Below, piece by piece: positions 9,119-19,110 of a stretch of 64,000 nucleotides of DNA. Numbering within the stretch: the first letter of the stretch is position 1; every line of letters starts with the position of its first letter. The notes under the pieces were generated by a model that was not told the DNA's origin, ran no database searches, and saw only the letters and a list, made by a program, of their open reading frames with translations. The DNA is from Haemophilus haemolyticus (lineage in GTDB: Bacteria > Pseudomonadota > Gammaproteobacteria > Enterobacterales > Pasteurellaceae): positions 1-64,000 of the forward strand of contig NZ_QQKA01000003.1 of NCBI RefSeq assembly GCF_003493605.1, read 5' to 3'. The position numbers and the translations under genes were made by a program.

Positions 9119-9150
9119 AAAAAATGCCTGTGTAAAACAGGCATTTTTTA
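9119..9150. terminator. Bidirectional terminator between the lipoprotein gene and metC
   Basis: AAAAATGCCTG pairs with CAGGCATTTTT around TGTAAAA, with T and A tracts on both sides. Confidence 0.8.
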
Positions 9151-9159
9151 TCCGCACTT

Positions 9160-10347
9160 TTAGGCAATTCGCTCAAATCCAGCTTTTAAATCTGCAATCA
9201 ATTCATCTACATCTTCAAAGCCAATATGCACACGAATTAATGAACCTGTAAGATTACGTTTAATATTTGGACGAATATGTGCAATTTCTTCTGGTTGATT
9301 ACAAAGAATTAGAGATTCAAATCCTCCCCATGAATAAGCCATAGTGAACAGTTGAAAATGATCCATGAAATTTGAGACTTGTTCTGATGTCAATCGCTTA
9401 GTTAATTCAAAAGAAAATAAGCCACTGCTTCCACTAAAATCACGTAAAAAGAATTCATGACCAGGGCAACTTGGTAAAGCTGGATGGTACACAGTTTTTA
9501 CTTCTGGTTGCTCACTCAACCATTTTGCTACTTTAATACTGCTTTCCTGATGTTGTTTTAATCGGACACCCAATGTACGAATACCACGAGCAGTTGTATA
9601 AGCAGAATCTGCATCAACCATTTGCCCCATTAAATAGGAATGTTCTCTAAGTTGATCCCAAGTTCGCGCATTCGCAACGGCAGTACCAATCATAATATCA
9701 GAATGCCCCACTAAATATTTCGTACCCGCTTGAATAGAAATATCAATATCATGCTCTAACGCTTTAAATAGAACACCTGCCGACCAAGTATTATCAATCA
9801 TAATCACAATATTAGGGTTCACCTTTCTTGCAGCCTTCACAATAGTCGGAATATCAGGAATTTCCATTGTGATAGAACTCGGTGCTTCTAAGAAAAGTAC
9901 TTTTGTATTCGGTTGAATAAGCGTTGCAATATCAGCACCAATAAGAGGATCGTAATAAGTTGTATCGATCTGCATTTTTTTCAGCACAATATTACAGAAA
10001 TCTTGGGTTGGCTCGTAAGCTGCGCCACTCATTAACACATGGTCGCCTGTTTTAACAAAAGAAAGAATCGAATTAGTGACTGCAGCTGCACCACAAGGAT
10101 AAAAATAACAACCTGCCCCTCCTTCCATTTCGCACATTAAATCTTGTAACGCAAAATGTGTTAATGTCCCTCTTCTGCCATAAAATAATTCGCCTTTTGC
10201 TCTATGTTGAGTGGCATGTTTTTTATCTTCAATACTGTCAAATACTAATGAAGAAGCTCGCTGTAAAACGGGGTTTACGGAGCCTTGTGAAAAACGTTTT
10301 TTACGTCCTGCATGGACAAATGTTGTTAATAGATTGTGTTGTTGCAT
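9160..10347 (-). CDS. metC: Cystathionine beta-lyase
   Basis: MetC is a PLP enzyme of the Cys/Met gamma family that splits cystathionine into homocysteine, pyruvate and ammonia in methionine synthesis. The 395-aa length matches E. coli MetC. Visible marks are the N-terminal Y-G-R-R-G-T segment, the PLP-binding D-N-T-W near 187, the Schiff-base lysine in [12 protein letters not shown] near 210, and a C-terminal GFED motif characteristic of beta-lyases. A ribosome site (AAGGTGG) precedes the start. It is a single gene with no recognisable MetJ box nearby. Confidence 0.93.
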   Translation of the reverse strand: MQQHNLLTTFVHAGRKKRFSQGSVNPVLQRASSLVFDSIEDKKHATQHRAKGELFYGRRGTLTHFALQDLMCEMEGGAGCYFYPCGAAAVTNSILSFVKTGDHVLMSGAAYEPTQDFCNIVLKKMQIDTTYYDPLIGADIATLIQPNTKVLFLEAPSSITMEIPDIPTIVKAARKVNPNIVIMIDNTWSAGVLFKALEHDIDISIQAGTKYLVGHSDIMIGTAVANARTWDQLREHSYLMGQMVDADSAYTTARGIRTLGVRLKQHQESSIKVAKWLSEQPEVKTVYHPALPSCPGHEFFLRDFSGSSGLFSFELTKRLTSEQVSNFMDHFQLFTMAYSWGGFESLILCNQPEEIAHIRPNIKRNLTGSLIRVHIGFEDVDELIADLKAGFERIA

Positions 10348-10477
10348 ATTTCCACCTTATTTTAGATAAGATTAATTGCTTTAATAGATAAAATCGAGTA
10401 TAAAATGTCGGCATTTCAAATAAAATCGCGCCGCTATTTTATGTGGCAAAACTTTAACTTAACTTTATATAGGAATT

Positions 10478-11086
10478 ATGACTATGGTATTAGTAACCCG
10501 TCAAGCACCAGATTTTACTTCATCTGCTGTATTAGGCAATGGCGAAATCGTTGATAACTTCAACTTTAAAAAACACATTGCTGGAAAAGCTGCAGTAATC
10601 TTTTTCTACCCATTAGACTTTACCTTTGTTTGCCCTTCAGAGTTAATCGCATTTGACCACCGTTATGAAGAATTCAAAAAACGTGGCGTAGAAGTAGTTG
10701 GTGTTTCTATCGACTCTCAATTTACTCACAATGCATGGCGTAACACCCCAACTGAAAACGGTGGTATCGGTCAAGTTAAATATGCATTAGCGGCAGACGT
10801 TAAACACGAAATCGCACAAGCATACGGTATCGAACATCCAGAAGCAGGCGTTGCATTACGTGCTTCATTCTTAATCGACAAAAATGGCGTAGTTCGTCAC
10901 CAAGTGGTAAACGATCTTCCATTAGGTCGTAACATCGATGAAATGTTACGTATGGTTGATGCATTACAATTCCATGAAGATCACGGTGAAGTTTGCCCTG
11001 CTCAATGGGAAAAAGGTAAAGAAGGGATGAAAGATAACCCTGAAGGCGTTGCAAAATACTTAAAACAAAACGCTGATAAACTTTAA
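10478..11086 (+). CDS. Typical 2-Cys peroxiredoxin (AhpC/TSA family)
   Basis: This cytoplasmic peroxidase reduces H2O2 and alkyl hydroperoxides. The peroxidatic Cys lies in YPLDFTFVCPSE near residue 54, and the resolving Cys in E-V-C-P-A-Q-W near 171, so it is a typical 2-Cys type. Arg near 130 (LRASFLID) completes the active site. A GGIG motif is present but there is no C-terminal YF motif, as expected for a robust, over-oxidation-resistant bacterial enzyme. Its reductant (AhpF or thioredoxin) is not nearby. The ATG at 10478 has AGGA five bases upstream. From memory, H. influenzae Rd relies on a peroxiredoxin-glutaredoxin fusion, so this may be an accessory gene. Confidence 0.88.
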   Translation: MTMVLVTRQAPDFTSSAVLGNGEIVDNFNFKKHIAGKAAVIFFYPLDFTFVCPSELIAFDHRYEEFKKRGVEVVGVSIDSQFTHNAWRNTPTENGGIGQVKYALAADVKHEIAQAYGIEHPEAGVALRASFLIDKNGVVRHQVVNDLPLGRNIDEMLRMVDALQFHEDHGEVCPAQWEKGKEGMKDNPEGVAKYLKQNADKL

Positions 11087-11104
11087 TCCGTAATTATTTA
11101 CAAG

Positions 11105-11130
11105 AAAGCCACATAATGTGGCTTTTTTTA
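11105..11130 (+). terminator. Terminator after the peroxiredoxin gene
   Basis: AAAGCCACAT pairs with ATGTGGCTTT, followed by seven T residues. Confidence 0.85.
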
Positions 11131-11186
11131 TATTCTCAGATACTTTAGAATAGGCGTATCTCTGACACCAAGAGCGGTTCATTTCT

Positions 11187-11744
11187 ATGAAATTTAATAT
11201 TCCTATTTTCCTAACGATGTTTCGTGTAATCCTGATTCCGTTTTTCGTGATTGCATTTTATTTACCTATCGAATCCTCCCCTTTTATTACTACATTCATA
11301 TTCTTTATTGCCGGTGTTACTGACTGGCTTGATGGTTATTTGGCTCGTAAATGGAAACAAACTACAAGATTTGGCGCTTTTTTGGATCCTGTTGCGGATA
11401 AAGTAATGGTTGTCGCAGCCTTGGTTCTCATCGTTGAATATCAACACTCTCTTTGGATTACGATTCCTGCCATTATTATGATTTCTCGCGAAATTATAAT
11501 TTCTGCATTACGTGAATGGATGGCTGAACTCGGAGAGCGTAGTAAAGTCGCTGTCTCTTGGTGGGGAAAATGGAAAACAACCGCACAAATGTTAGCCCTA
11601 GGCGGATTATTATGGCGTTACAATAACTATATGGAAATTGCCGCTATAATCTTGCTTTACATCGCAGCTATTTTAACAGTATGGTCAATGATCCAATATT
11701 TACAGGCAGCAAAAGGTAGCCTACTAGATGACCTAAAACTCTAA
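11187..11744 (+). CDS. pgsA: CDP-diacylglycerol-glycerol-3-phosphate 3-phosphatidyltransferase
   Basis: PgsA makes phosphatidylglycerol phosphate from CDP-diacylglycerol and glycerol-3-phosphate in the inner membrane. The CDP-alcohol phosphatidyltransferase signature D-x2-D-G-x2-A-R-x8-G-x3-D-x3-D is visible from DWLDGYLAR to [10 protein letters not shown] (about residues 48-74). Four or five hydrophobic segments cover the rest. The 185-aa length is normal (E. coli 182). It ends in a terminator ahead of a tRNA cluster. Confidence 0.95.
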   Translation: MKFNIPIFLTMFRVILIPFFVIAFYLPIESSPFITTFIFFIAGVTDWLDGYLARKWKQTTRFGAFLDPVADKVMVVAALVLIVEYQHSLWITIPAIIMISREIIISALREWMAELGERSKVAVSWWGKWKTTAQMLALGGLLWRYNNYMEIAAIILLYIAAILTVWSMIQYLQAAKGSLLDDLKL

Positions 11745-11752
11745 TTTTGGAT

Positions 11753-11780
11753 AAAGTGCGGTATTTTCTACCGTACTTTT
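11753..11780 (+). terminator. Terminator after pgsA, containing an uptake signal and a degenerate partner
   Basis: AAAGTGCGGTA pairs with TACCGTACTTT (one G.T pair) around TTTTC, followed by TTATT. The left arm is an exact uptake signal at 11754; the right arm has one base changed. Confidence 0.65.
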
Positions 11781-11830
11781 ATTATTTTGTCTTATTTTTA
11801 ATCAAACAAAGTTTTTTTTTATTTTTTCAT

Positions 11831-11858
11831 TTGACACAAGACTATAAAACCGTAAAAT
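11831..11858 (+). promoter_or_regulatory. Promoter of the Gly-Leu-Lys tRNA cluster
   Basis: A consensus -35 TTGACA is followed after 16 bases by TAAAAT and then by the GC-rich discriminator ACGCCCCG, as expected of a stringently controlled tRNA promoter. Confidence 0.75.
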
Positions 11859-11898
11859 ACGCCCCGTTGTCACGTAGCAATGCTGATTAGTGATAAAT

Positions 11899-11974
<76 letters not shown>

Positions 11975-11978
11975 ATTT

Positions 11979-12065
11979 GCCCGAGTGGTGGAATCGGTAG
12001 ACACAAGGGATTTAAAATCCCTCGCCTTTCGAGGCGTGCCAGTTCAAGTCTGGCTTCGGGCACCA
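11979..12065 (+). tRNA. tRNA-Leu (anticodon TAA)
   Basis: Starts GCCCGAGTGGTGGAATC, anticodon loop TTTAAAA, and has the long variable arm of class II tRNAs (CTCGCCTTTCGAGGCG). CCA is encoded; 87 nt. Only four bases separate it from tRNA-Gly. Confidence 0.96.
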
Positions 12066-12115
12066 TTTAAACACGAATCAAAAGATTTTAAAATTTACTT
12101 TAAAATCATCTAATT

Positions 12116-12191
12116 GGGTCGTTAGCTCAGTCGGTAGAGCAGCGGACTTTTAATCCGTTGGTCGAAGGTTCGAATCCTTCACGACCCACCA
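12116..12191 (+). tRNA. tRNA-Lys (anticodon TTT)
   Basis: Starts GGGTCGTTAGCTCAG, anticodon loop CTTTTAA, T-arm GTTCGAATC, encoded CCA; 76 nt. Last gene of the cluster, followed by a terminator. Confidence 0.96.
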
Positions 12192-12205
12192 CTTAAAAAT
12201 AAAGC

Positions 12206-12228
12206 AAGCACCGAAAGGTGTTTTTTTA
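12206..12228 (+). terminator. Terminator of the tRNA cluster
   Basis: A short GCACC-GAAA-GGTGT stem-loop is followed by seven T residues. Confidence 0.65.
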
Positions 12229-12337
12229 TTGCCTAATATCTTGTAAAACTCTTTCAAATCACTTGATTATTAAAAAATAGTTATTCTTTCTACCCGATCT
12301 AAAATAATTAATATATTTTATCTCTACGTTATATTTT

Positions 12338-12373
12338 CTAAAATAAAATAGCGCCTGAAAATCAAGCGCTATC
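12338..12373 (-). terminator. Terminator of the thrABC operon
   Basis: On the minus strand ATAGCGC pairs with GCGCTAT around a loop of about 11 bases, followed by TTTATTTT. It is the first hairpin downstream of the thrC stop. Confidence 0.65.
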
Positions 12374-12403
12374 CAAAATACAATAAAAATTTACCGCACT
12401 TTA

Positions 12404-13678
12404 TTACTTCAATAAGTAAGCCCGTAGTTGTGCAAAATCATTATCCATTTCATCAGAAAGCAATGGTAGCTGATTATGTTTATCCAGTGCTTCAGGTAAT
12501 GGAAGCTGAATACCAAGAATACATTCTACGGATTCTTTAAATTTTGCTGGATGAGCTGTACACAGGAAGATTCCTGTTTCACTAGCTTTAAGTTGAGCTT
12601 TCAACACCTGATAAGCAATCGCTCCGTGCGGTTCACAAACATAACCTTCAGCATTCATTGCTTTTAAGGTTTCTTCAGTTTGTGCATCAGTCAGCATCCC
12701 CGAACCTAAATCAGTTAAATTCCAACCATTTCGTTTAAACAGTTCTTCCACTCTTGGCCAGTTATTTGGACGGCTTACATCCATTGCGTTAGAAAGAGTT
12801 GCAACTGTCGTTTTAGGATCCCAATTGCCCGATTTCAAATAACGTGGCACAGTATCATTTGCGTTTGTTGAAGCGACAAAGCGTTTTATCGGCAAACCTA
12901 AGGTTTTTGCAATTAACCCTGCAGTTAAGTTACCAAAATTACCACTTGGCACAGAAACCACAACATTATCACGTTTTTCTTTTGGCAATTGTGCGACAGC
13001 CTCAAAGTAATAACAAACTTGAGCTAATAAGCGGCTAATATTAATAGAATTTGCAGAGTTAAGTCCGATAGTTTGGCGCAATTCAGCGTCATCAAAGGCT
13101 TGCTTAACTAAAGCCTGGCATGCATCGAAATCAGCGTTAATCGCAACAGTACGAATATTCCCACCTAAAGTACAGAATAGCTTTTCTTGCAATGGACTGA
13201 TTTTGCCTTTTGGATAAAGGATAACTACATTAATATTTTCTAATCCATAAAACGCATGTGCTACAGCTGCTCCAGTATCGCCAGACGTTGCCGTTAAAAT
13301 AGTAATTTTGCCATCACCACGAACTGCTGCAAGCGCCTGAGCCATAAAACGGCCCCCAAAGTCCTTAAATGCCAATGTGGGACCATGAAATAATTCAAGT
13401 GCATAAATATTATCTTCCACTTTTTCTAACGGTGCGGTAAAAGTGAATGCATTTCTCACCATCTCGTCTAACGTTGCTTTCGGTAATTCTTCACCAATTA
13501 ATGCCCCTAGAATTTTTTGGCTACGCTCCACAAGAGGCACTTCCAATAATTCATCAATGTTATTAAGTTGAGGGATAACTTCAGGAAAAAATAAACCTTG
13601 ATCCCGTCCAAGACCTTGACGAACAGCCTGAGAAAAAGTGACTTGTTCTTCGGGATGTTTGATATTGTATAAATTCAT
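12404..13678 (-). CDS. thrC: Threonine synthase
   Basis: ThrC converts O-phosphohomoserine to threonine with PLP. The 424-aa length and the N-terminal LYNIKHPEEQVTFSQA match the enterobacterial type. The PLP lysine lies in GPTLAFKDFGGRF near 107. SGDTGAA near 135 and the phosphate-binding PSGNFGNL near 240 follow. It is the last gene of thrABC and starts 37 bases after the thrB stop. An uptake signal lies just past its stop (12393). Confidence 0.95.
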   Translation of the reverse strand: MNLYNIKHPEEQVTFSQAVRQGLGRDQGLFFPEVIPQLNNIDELLEVPLVERSQKILGALIGEELPKATLDEMVRNAFTFTAPLEKVEDNIYALELFHGPTLAFKDFGGRFMAQALAAVRGDGKITILTATSGDTGAAVAHAFYGLENINVVILYPKGKISPLQEKLFCTLGGNIRTVAINADFDACQALVKQAFDDAELRQTIGLNSANSINISRLLAQVCYYFEAVAQLPKEKRDNVVVSVPSGNFGNLTAGLIAKTLGLPIKRFVASTNANDTVPRYLKSGNWDPKTTVATLSNAMDVSRPNNWPRVEELFKRNGWNLTDLGSGMLTDAQTEETLKAMNAEGYVCEPHGAIAYQVLKAQLKASETGIFLCTAHPAKFKESVECILGIQLPLPEALDKHNQLPLLSDEMDNDFAQLRAYLLK

Positions 13679-13715
13679 ATTTAATCCGTTTTTAATTTTA
13701 TCTATTTAAATTAAC

Positions 13716-14660
13716 TTATTTAATTTCTCTTGCGCCTTCGTTATCGACCTTGCATACATGCACAAAACCTTCATTATTTTGTAAATAATGATTCTCTAAA
13801 TAAGTTGAAAGTTTAATTGCAGTTTGTAAATCAGGAGCAATAGAGAAAATAGTTGGTCCTGAGCCTGAAATACCAGTGGCAAGTGCACCTAAGTCTCGCG
13901 TAGCTTGTTTTACTTCAGCAAAATTAGGTAGCAGAGATTCACGATAAGGCTCAGCAATGACATCTTTCATCATAATCGCAGCAAGGTTTTCCTGATGGGT
14001 ATGGCAAGCATGTACAAAGCCACCTAAATGACGACCATGGGCAATCACGTCTTGTCGAGTATAGCTTTTCGGTAAAATTGCACGAGCTTCAGCGGTAGAA
14101 ACTTCAATTCCTGGATATGCCAACACCCAATACCAATTATCAAAAAATGGAAGCTTTTGACAAATATTGCCGAGCGATTGCACCATAAATTGCACACCGC
14201 CAAGATAGCAAGGTGCGACATTATCATAATGGATTGAACCAGAAATACGGCCTTCCAATTCTCCCATCATTTCAAGCAATTCCATTTTCGAAAAAGGGCC
14301 ATCATGAAACTGATTTAATGCCACTAATGCAGCAACAATAGAACAAGCACTAGAGCCTAAACCAGAGCCAATAGGCATATTTTTTTCGAGCGTTAAACGC
14401 AAAGGCTTCAGATTTCCTCCGCGTAATTTTAATTGCTCGCTAAATAGCACATAAGTTTGGTAAACAATATTTTTTTGTGGTTCTTTCGGTAATTTACGAA
14501 CAAAATAGCCCGCACTTTCTAACTCAAAACCACTTGAAATAGATTCTATTTGAACCACATCACCCAACAATGAACCATCAATAGGAGAGATCGCGGCGCC
14601 TAAAGTATCGAAACCTACGCTAATATTCGCGCTAGATGCAGGGGCGTAAATTCTTAACAT
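13716..14660 (-). CDS. thrB: Homoserine kinase
   Basis: ThrB phosphorylates homoserine with ATP. It is a GHMP kinase: the N-terminal [14 protein letters not shown] segment, the ATP-binding motif [13 protein letters not shown] near residues 90-102, and the C-terminal motif [15 protein letters not shown] near 260. At 314 aa it matches the E. coli enzyme (310). It follows thrA after 12 bases, which suggests translational coupling in the thr operon. Confidence 0.95.
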   Translation of the reverse strand: MLRIYAPASSANISVGFDTLGAAISPIDGSLLGDVVQIESISSGFELESAGYFVRKLPKEPQKNIVYQTYVLFSEQLKLRGGNLKPLRLTLEKNMPIGSGLGSSACSIVAALVALNQFHDGPFSKMELLEMMGELEGRISGSIHYDNVAPCYLGGVQFMVQSLGNICQKLPFFDNWYWVLAYPGIEVSTAEARAILPKSYTRQDVIAHGRHLGGFVHACHTHQENLAAIMMKDVIAEPYRESLLPNFAEVKQATRDLGALATGISGSGPTIFSIAPDLQTAIKLSTYLENHYLQNNEGFVHVCKVDNEGAREIK

Positions 14661-14672
14661 TGGTAATCCTTA

Positions 14673-17120
14673 TTAATGTTGTAATGTTCTTAAAATATCT
14701 GCAAAGATACCTGCCGCCGTCACCGCATTGCCTGCTCCATAACCACGCAATAAAAGCGGAATCGGTTGATAATAACGAGTGTAAAATGCTAAGGCATTTT
14801 CGCCATCTTTTACTTTATAAAGTGGATTATTCTGATCAACTGCAACAATAGATACTTTACATTTACCTTCACAAATTTTTCCAACATAACGCAATACTTT
14901 GCCTTCAGCTTTAGCGGTGGAAACACGAACTTTAAATTCTTCATCAAGCTGTGGCAATATTGCCATAAATTCATCTGCAGATTTTCCTTCAGAGAAGCCT
15001 TTCGGCAATACACCTTCAACTTCAACATCTGAAAGCTCAAGCTCAATTCCAGCTTCACGAGCAAGAATTAATAATTTACGTGCTACATCTTGTCCAGAAA
15101 GGTCATCACGGGGATCTGGCTCAGTAAAGCCTTTTTCTCGGGCAAGTGCGGTGACTTCTGAAAGAGAAAGTCCTTCCTCCAATTTACCAAAAATAAAGGA
15201 AAGCGAGCCAGATAAAATACCTTCAAAATATTCAAGTTCATCACCCGCAGCAAGTAAGTTTTGAAGATTTTCAATTACTGGCAAACCAGCGCCCACATTG
15301 GTTTCATATAAGAATTTATGTTGGCTTGCTTGAGCGTTTTGGCGTAACTCATTGTAATAAGCTAATTCTCGTGTATTCGCTTTTTTATTTGGCGTGACTA
15401 CATGGAAACCTTCTTTTAACGCACGAGCATAAAGCCCCGCTACAGATTCGGCTGAGGTACAATCTACAAATACTGGATTCACCACATGATGTAATTTAAT
15501 GAAAGAAAGCAATACATCAAAATCTGATGGTTGAGTCGCATTTTCTAAATCGGTTTTCCAATCGTCTAAACATAATCCATTTTCATCGAGCAACATGCGG
15601 TTGGAATTCGCAATAGCACAAACTCGAATTTCAACATTCTTCTTTGCTAGATACTCCTTTTGACGCTTTACCTGCTCAATTAATTCTCCGCCTACTCCAC
15701 CAACGCCCACTAAAAACATATCCACTACTTTTTTATTATTGAAAAGAGCCTGATGGGTAGCTTTCACCGCTTCAATCGCTTTATTTTGCGGCACAACCGC
15801 AGAAATTGAACGTTCACTAGAACCTTGTGCAATCGCCACAATGCTAATATTTGCCTGTGCTAACGCAGAGAAGAAACGAGCAGCAATGCCTTTCGCTTGC
15901 TTCATTCCATCGCCCACAACAGAAATAATGGATAAATCTTTAATCACTTCAATTGGTTCTAATTGGTGTTCATTTAATTCATTAGCAAACTCAGTTTCTA
16001 GTACGGTTTTCGCTACTTCTGCAAATTTCACAGGCACACAGAAACTAATACTATATTCAGACGAAGACTGAGTAATTAAAATGACTGAAATACCTGCGCC
16101 TGACATAGCTGAAAATACGCGAGATGCCATGCCTACCATGCCTTGCATACCAGGGCCTGACACATTAAACATCGCCAAATTATCTAAGTTAGTGATACCT
16201 TTGACTTGTAAACCTTCTGATTTCACATTGCCATCAATAATCGAACCCGGCGCAGAAGGATTTCCTGTATTTTTAATGACACAAGGAATATTTTGTGGCA
16301 ACAATGGGCCAATCGTACGAGGATGAATCACTTTCGCACCAAAATAAGAAAGTTCCATTGCTTCACGATAAGAAAGAGTTGGCAATAAACGGGCATCAGG
16401 CACTAAACGCGGATCACAAGTATAAACGCCATCCACATCGGTCCAAATTTCGCATACGCTTGCGCCTAAACAAGCGGCTAAACAAGCTGCAGAATAGTCT
16501 GAACCATTACGACCGAGCAGCACCAACTCACCTTTTTCATTACCCGCAGTAAAGCCAGCCATAAGCACCACTTTATCTTTTGCAATACTTGCTGCATCAA
16601 CACGTTTTGTTGATTCTTCAATTTCAACAGACGATTCAAGGTAACCGCCTTTTGCCAATAATTGTTTGACAGGATCCACAATATGTACGCTATAGCCACT
16701 CGCTTCAAACCAAGCTTTCATCATCGCGATAGAAAGTTTTTCACCGCGGCAATCAATTGTCGCTTTAACTGCATCTTCTACTTTTCCTGCTTGACGAATT
16801 TCTTCTAATAATCCTTTGATTTGAGCAAATTCAGCATCAATAAGCGCCTTCGTGCCATTTAAGTCGAATTGATTATTTTCGGCATGTAAGCCATTGATGA
16901 TGTTATAGAAAATTTCGATTGCTTCGTTGAAATGCGTATCGGTTGGTTGATTTAATGCAGCTTTTTCAGAAAGGGCGACGAGATGATTAGTTATTTTTGC
17001 TGGTGCTGATAAAACACCTGCAGCCTGCTCTTCTAAATGAGCTTGCTCGATCAATTTCGCTGCTTGGGAAAAACGTTCCGGATTTGCAAGCGAAGTGCCA
17101 CCAAATTTAAGTACGCGCAT
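14673..17120 (-). CDS. thrA: Bifunctional aspartokinase I / homoserine dehydrogenase I
   Basis: ThrA catalyses the first and third steps of threonine synthesis, aspartate phosphorylation and aspartate semialdehyde reduction, and is normally feedback-inhibited by threonine. The kinase domain starts with the KFGGTSLAN motif and carries [10 protein letters not shown] near 235. Two ACT-type regulatory segments follow at about 315-460. The dehydrogenase domain has the NAD(P) motif [11 protein letters not shown] near 470 and GAGLPV near 620. I start it at 17120 (MRVLKFGG) with ribosome site AGGAGA. An open frame continues upstream only because it reads through the attenuator. Length 815 aa, close to E. 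coli (820). Confidence 0.95.
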   Translation of the reverse strand: MRVLKFGGTSLANPERFSQAAKLIEQAHLEEQAAGVLSAPAKITNHLVALSEKAALNQPTDTHFNEAIEIFYNIINGLHAENNQFDLNGTKALIDAEFAQIKGLLEEIRQAGKVEDAVKATIDCRGEKLSIAMMKAWFEASGYSVHIVDPVKQLLAKGGYLESSVEIEESTKRVDAASIAKDKVVLMAGFTAGNEKGELVLLGRNGSDYSAACLAACLGASVCEIWTDVDGVYTCDPRLVPDARLLPTLSYREAMELSYFGAKVIHPRTIGPLLPQNIPCVIKNTGNPSAPGSIIDGNVKSEGLQVKGITNLDNLAMFNVSGPGMQGMVGMASRVFSAMSGAGISVILITQSSSEYSISFCVPVKFAEVAKTVLETEFANELNEHQLEPIEVIKDLSIISVVGDGMKQAKGIAARFFSALAQANISIVAIAQGSSERSISAVVPQNKAIEAVKATHQALFNNKKVVDMFLVGVGGVGGELIEQVKRQKEYLAKKNVEIRVCAIANSNRMLLDENGLCLDDWKTDLENATQPSDFDVLLSFIKLHHVVNPVFVDCTSAESVAGLYARALKEGFHVVTPNKKANTRELAYYNELRQNAQASQHKFLYETNVGAGLPVIENLQNLLAAGDELEYFEGILSGSLSFIFGKLEEGLSLSEVTALAREKGFTEPDPRDDLSGQDVARKLLILAREAGIELELSDVEVEGVLPKGFSEGKSADEFMAILPQLDEEFKVRVSTAKAEGKVLRYVGKICEGKCKVSIVAVDQNNPLYKVKDGENALAFYTRYYQPIPLLLRGYGAGNAVTAAGIFADILRTLQH

Positions 17121-17157
17121 GATTGGTTCTCCTAGAGATATTGTGTTTTTAAATTTA

Positions 17158-17193
17158 TAAAAAAACCCGCTATTCAGTTGAATCGCGGGTTTT
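17158..17193 (-). terminator. thr operon attenuator (Rho-independent terminator)
   Basis: On the minus strand AACCCGCGATTC pairs with GAATAGCGGGTT around a small loop, followed by seven T residues. It lies 22 bases after the thrL stop and 38 bases before the thrA start. With a Thr/Ile-rich leader peptide immediately upstream, this is the classical attenuation layout. Confidence 0.85.
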
Positions 17194-17215
17194 CTGTATC
17201 CTGTTTTTTGGTGCA

Positions 17216-17302
17216 CTAACCCGCGCCATTAATCATAGTAATGGTCATCATAATAGTGGTAATCGTGCTAATGATTACGGATGAAGTGCGGTTATTTTTC
17301 AT
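17216..17302 (-). CDS. thrL: thr operon leader peptide
   Basis: A 28-codon frame on the minus strand encodes a peptide with seven Thr and seven Ile. The dense stretch [13 protein letters not shown] sits shortly before the TAG. Ribosome stalling at Thr or Ile codons would prevent the downstream attenuator from forming. The peptide differs in sequence from E. coli ThrL but has the same design. Its fifth to seventh codons include an exact uptake signal (17284-17292), so the signal is part of a regulatory reading frame. Confidence 0.82.
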   Translation of the reverse strand: MKNNRTSSVIISTITTIMMTITMINGAG

Positions 17303-17333
17303 TGTGTTTTATCTTGAAAAATGAATGCGTAAA

Positions 17334-17362
17334 GAAATACCGAAATTTCCCGAGCTTGTCAA
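17334..17362 (-). promoter_or_regulatory. thr operon promoter
   Basis: On the minus strand a consensus TTGACA is followed, after 17 bases, by TATTTC. This is about 30 bases upstream of the thrL start. The -10 is weak, the -35 strong. Confidence 0.5.
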
Positions 17363-17444
17363 ATAGAAAGTAACAAATTTTTCAGAAATTTTCTCAGCAA
17401 ATAAATTTCGTGTAAACTAACCGCACTTTTATAAAGGAGAATCT

Positions 17445-18146
17445 ATGGATATCCAACATAATCTCAACCTAATTCATCAAAAAATTGAAACAGCTTGCGA
17501 AGAAACAACACGCAATCAAAATACCGTAAAATTACTTGCCGTATCTAAGACCAAACCTATTTCCGCGATTCTTTCAGCTTATCAGGCTGGACAAAGGGCT
17601 TTTGGTGAAAATTATGTGCAAGAAGGTATAGAAAAGATCCAATATTTTGAATCCCAAGGTATTAACCTTGAATGGCATTTTATTGGTCCATTACAATCGA
17701 ATAAAACCCGTCTCGTTGCAGAACATTTTGATTGGATGCAAACACTTGATCGAGCAAAAATTGCTGATCGTTTAAATGAACAACGACCGACTAACAAAGC
17801 ACCATTGAATGTCTTGATTCAGATTAATATCAGCGATGAAGAAAGTAAATCTGGTATTCAACCTGAGGAAATATTAACACTAGCAAAACACATCGAAAAT
17901 TTACCGCACTTACGCTTACGTGGCTTAATGGCAATACCTGCGCCGACCGATAAAATCGCAGAACAAGAAAATGTATTTAAAAAGATGTTGTCTCTATTTG
18001 AACAACTTAAACAAGCCTCACCCAATCAACAAATTGATACACTTTCTATGGGAATGACAGATGATATGCCGAGCGCAATAAAATGCGGTTCTACTATGGT
18101 ACGCATTGGCACTGCGATTTTTGGTGCAAGGGATTATTCAAAATAA
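17445..18146 (+). CDS. YggS/PLPBP family pyridoxal phosphate homeostasis protein
   Basis: This is a cytoplasmic PLP-binding protein with a TIM-barrel fold like the N-domain of alanine racemase. It has no proven catalytic activity and is known from E. coli YggS to affect PLP, valine and one-carbon balance. The PLP lysine is in LLAVSKTKP near residue 36, followed by FGENYVQE near 56, WHFIGPLQSNK near 80 and GMTDDMPSAIKCG near 200-213. The 233-aa length is standard. It is a single gene with a good ribosome site (AAAGGAG) and its own terminator. Confidence 0.92.
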   Translation: MDIQHNLNLIHQKIETACEETTRNQNTVKLLAVSKTKPISAILSAYQAGQRAFGENYVQEGIEKIQYFESQGINLEWHFIGPLQSNKTRLVAEHFDWMQTLDRAKIADRLNEQRPTNKAPLNVLIQINISDEESKSGIQPEEILTLAKHIENLPHLRLRGLMAIPAPTDKIAEQENVFKKMLSLFEQLKQASPNQQIDTLSMGMTDDMPSAIKCGSTMVRIGTAIFGARDYSK

Positions 18147-18185
18147 ATCTAAACAACCCTAGTGAAAAAATTATCGTAATAAAAA

Positions 18186-18220
18186 GCGAACCGCACATAA
18201 AAGAGCGGTTCGTTTTTTAA
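18186..18220. terminator. Bidirectional terminator between yggS and the methyltransferase gene
   Basis: GCGAACCGC pairs with GCGGTTCG around ACATAAAAGA, followed by six T residues. It resembles an uptake-signal pair that has lost the exact core. Confidence 0.7.
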
Positions 18221-18222
18221 TG

Positions 18223-18978
18223 TTATTTTTGACTACATACAGCAATAAAATGTAATTTATGTTCAGGATCATTAAAGGTTTTGAACATTCTTTTAAATTG
18301 CTCACGATTTTCCGCTTTCATGGCATTACGGATGATTTTTAACGTCCCAAGAATGCCCTCATCATAAATCATTCCTTTTGGTGAAAGTAAGGTCATCTCA
18401 CCAGAGAAAGTATCAACATTTCTAAAGCCACTTTCTTGGAATATTCCTTTCCAGCCATCTTTTGTTAATGGCGTGACAGTCACATTAATCGCTTTGCGCA
18501 TATTTTCTAGAATAGTTTGATGATCATTCCCCACCAGCATAACATCGTGAGTAAGCAATAAACCATTAGGTTTTAACACTCGAAAATATTCTGCAATGGC
18601 TTTTTTCTTAGCTTCCACGGGTAACATCGTCAGCATCGCTTCATTAATGACAATATCAAAACTTTCATCCTCGAAAGGCAATTTCATCGCATTCGCACGC
18701 TGCACATGAATTTTTTCTTGCAAGCCATTTGCTTCGATATTTGCTTGTGCTTTTTCTAACGCATGTTCATCTAAATCAACACCTTCAATATGGCAACCAA
18801 ATTGCTTCGCCAATCCAATCGCTGTCGTTCCCATATTACAGGCAACCTCTAAAACTTTTTTATCTTGGCTAAAATCGCCATTGGCAATTAACCAATCTGT
18901 CGCTTTTTTACCGCCTGGACGCAAACGAGTTTTACCTAAACGTGCAAGAAAATTATGCCCTACTTCATCTTTTGCCAT
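18223..18978 (-). CDS. Class I SAM-dependent methyltransferase of unknown substrate
   Basis: This is a 251-aa soluble protein with a Rossmann methyltransferase core. Motif I is KVLEVACNMGTTAIGLA (about residues 41-57), in which the usual GxGxG is reduced to C-N-M-G. An acidic motif (EGVDLDEHAL) follows near 65, and a Methyltransf_11-type segment (FDIVINEAMLTMLP) near 108. The substrate cannot be read from the sequence. A close relative exists in H. influenzae as a hypothetical protein. It is monocistronic, facing away from the nagA end. Confidence 0.82.
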   Translation of the reverse strand: MAKDEVGHNFLARLGKTRLRPGGKKATDWLIANGDFSQDKKVLEVACNMGTTAIGLAKQFGCHIEGVDLDEHALEKAQANIEANGLQEKIHVQRANAMKLPFEDESFDIVINEAMLTMLPVEAKKKAIAEYFRVLKPNGLLLTHDVMLVGNDHQTILENMRKAINVTVTPLTKDGWKGIFQESGFRNVDTFSGEMTLLSPKGMIYDEGILGTLKIIRNAMKAENREQFKRMFKTFNDPEHKLHFIAVCSQK

Positions 18979-19110
18979 ATCTATCTCCTAGTAATTAACT
19001 TGGTTTTTATATTATAGATGAAAATTATTCTTATTAAAGTAGTAAAGCAAAAAATAACCCAACCGATTGGTTGGGCTATAAAATATCAGGAAAATTTACC
19101 GCACTTTAAA

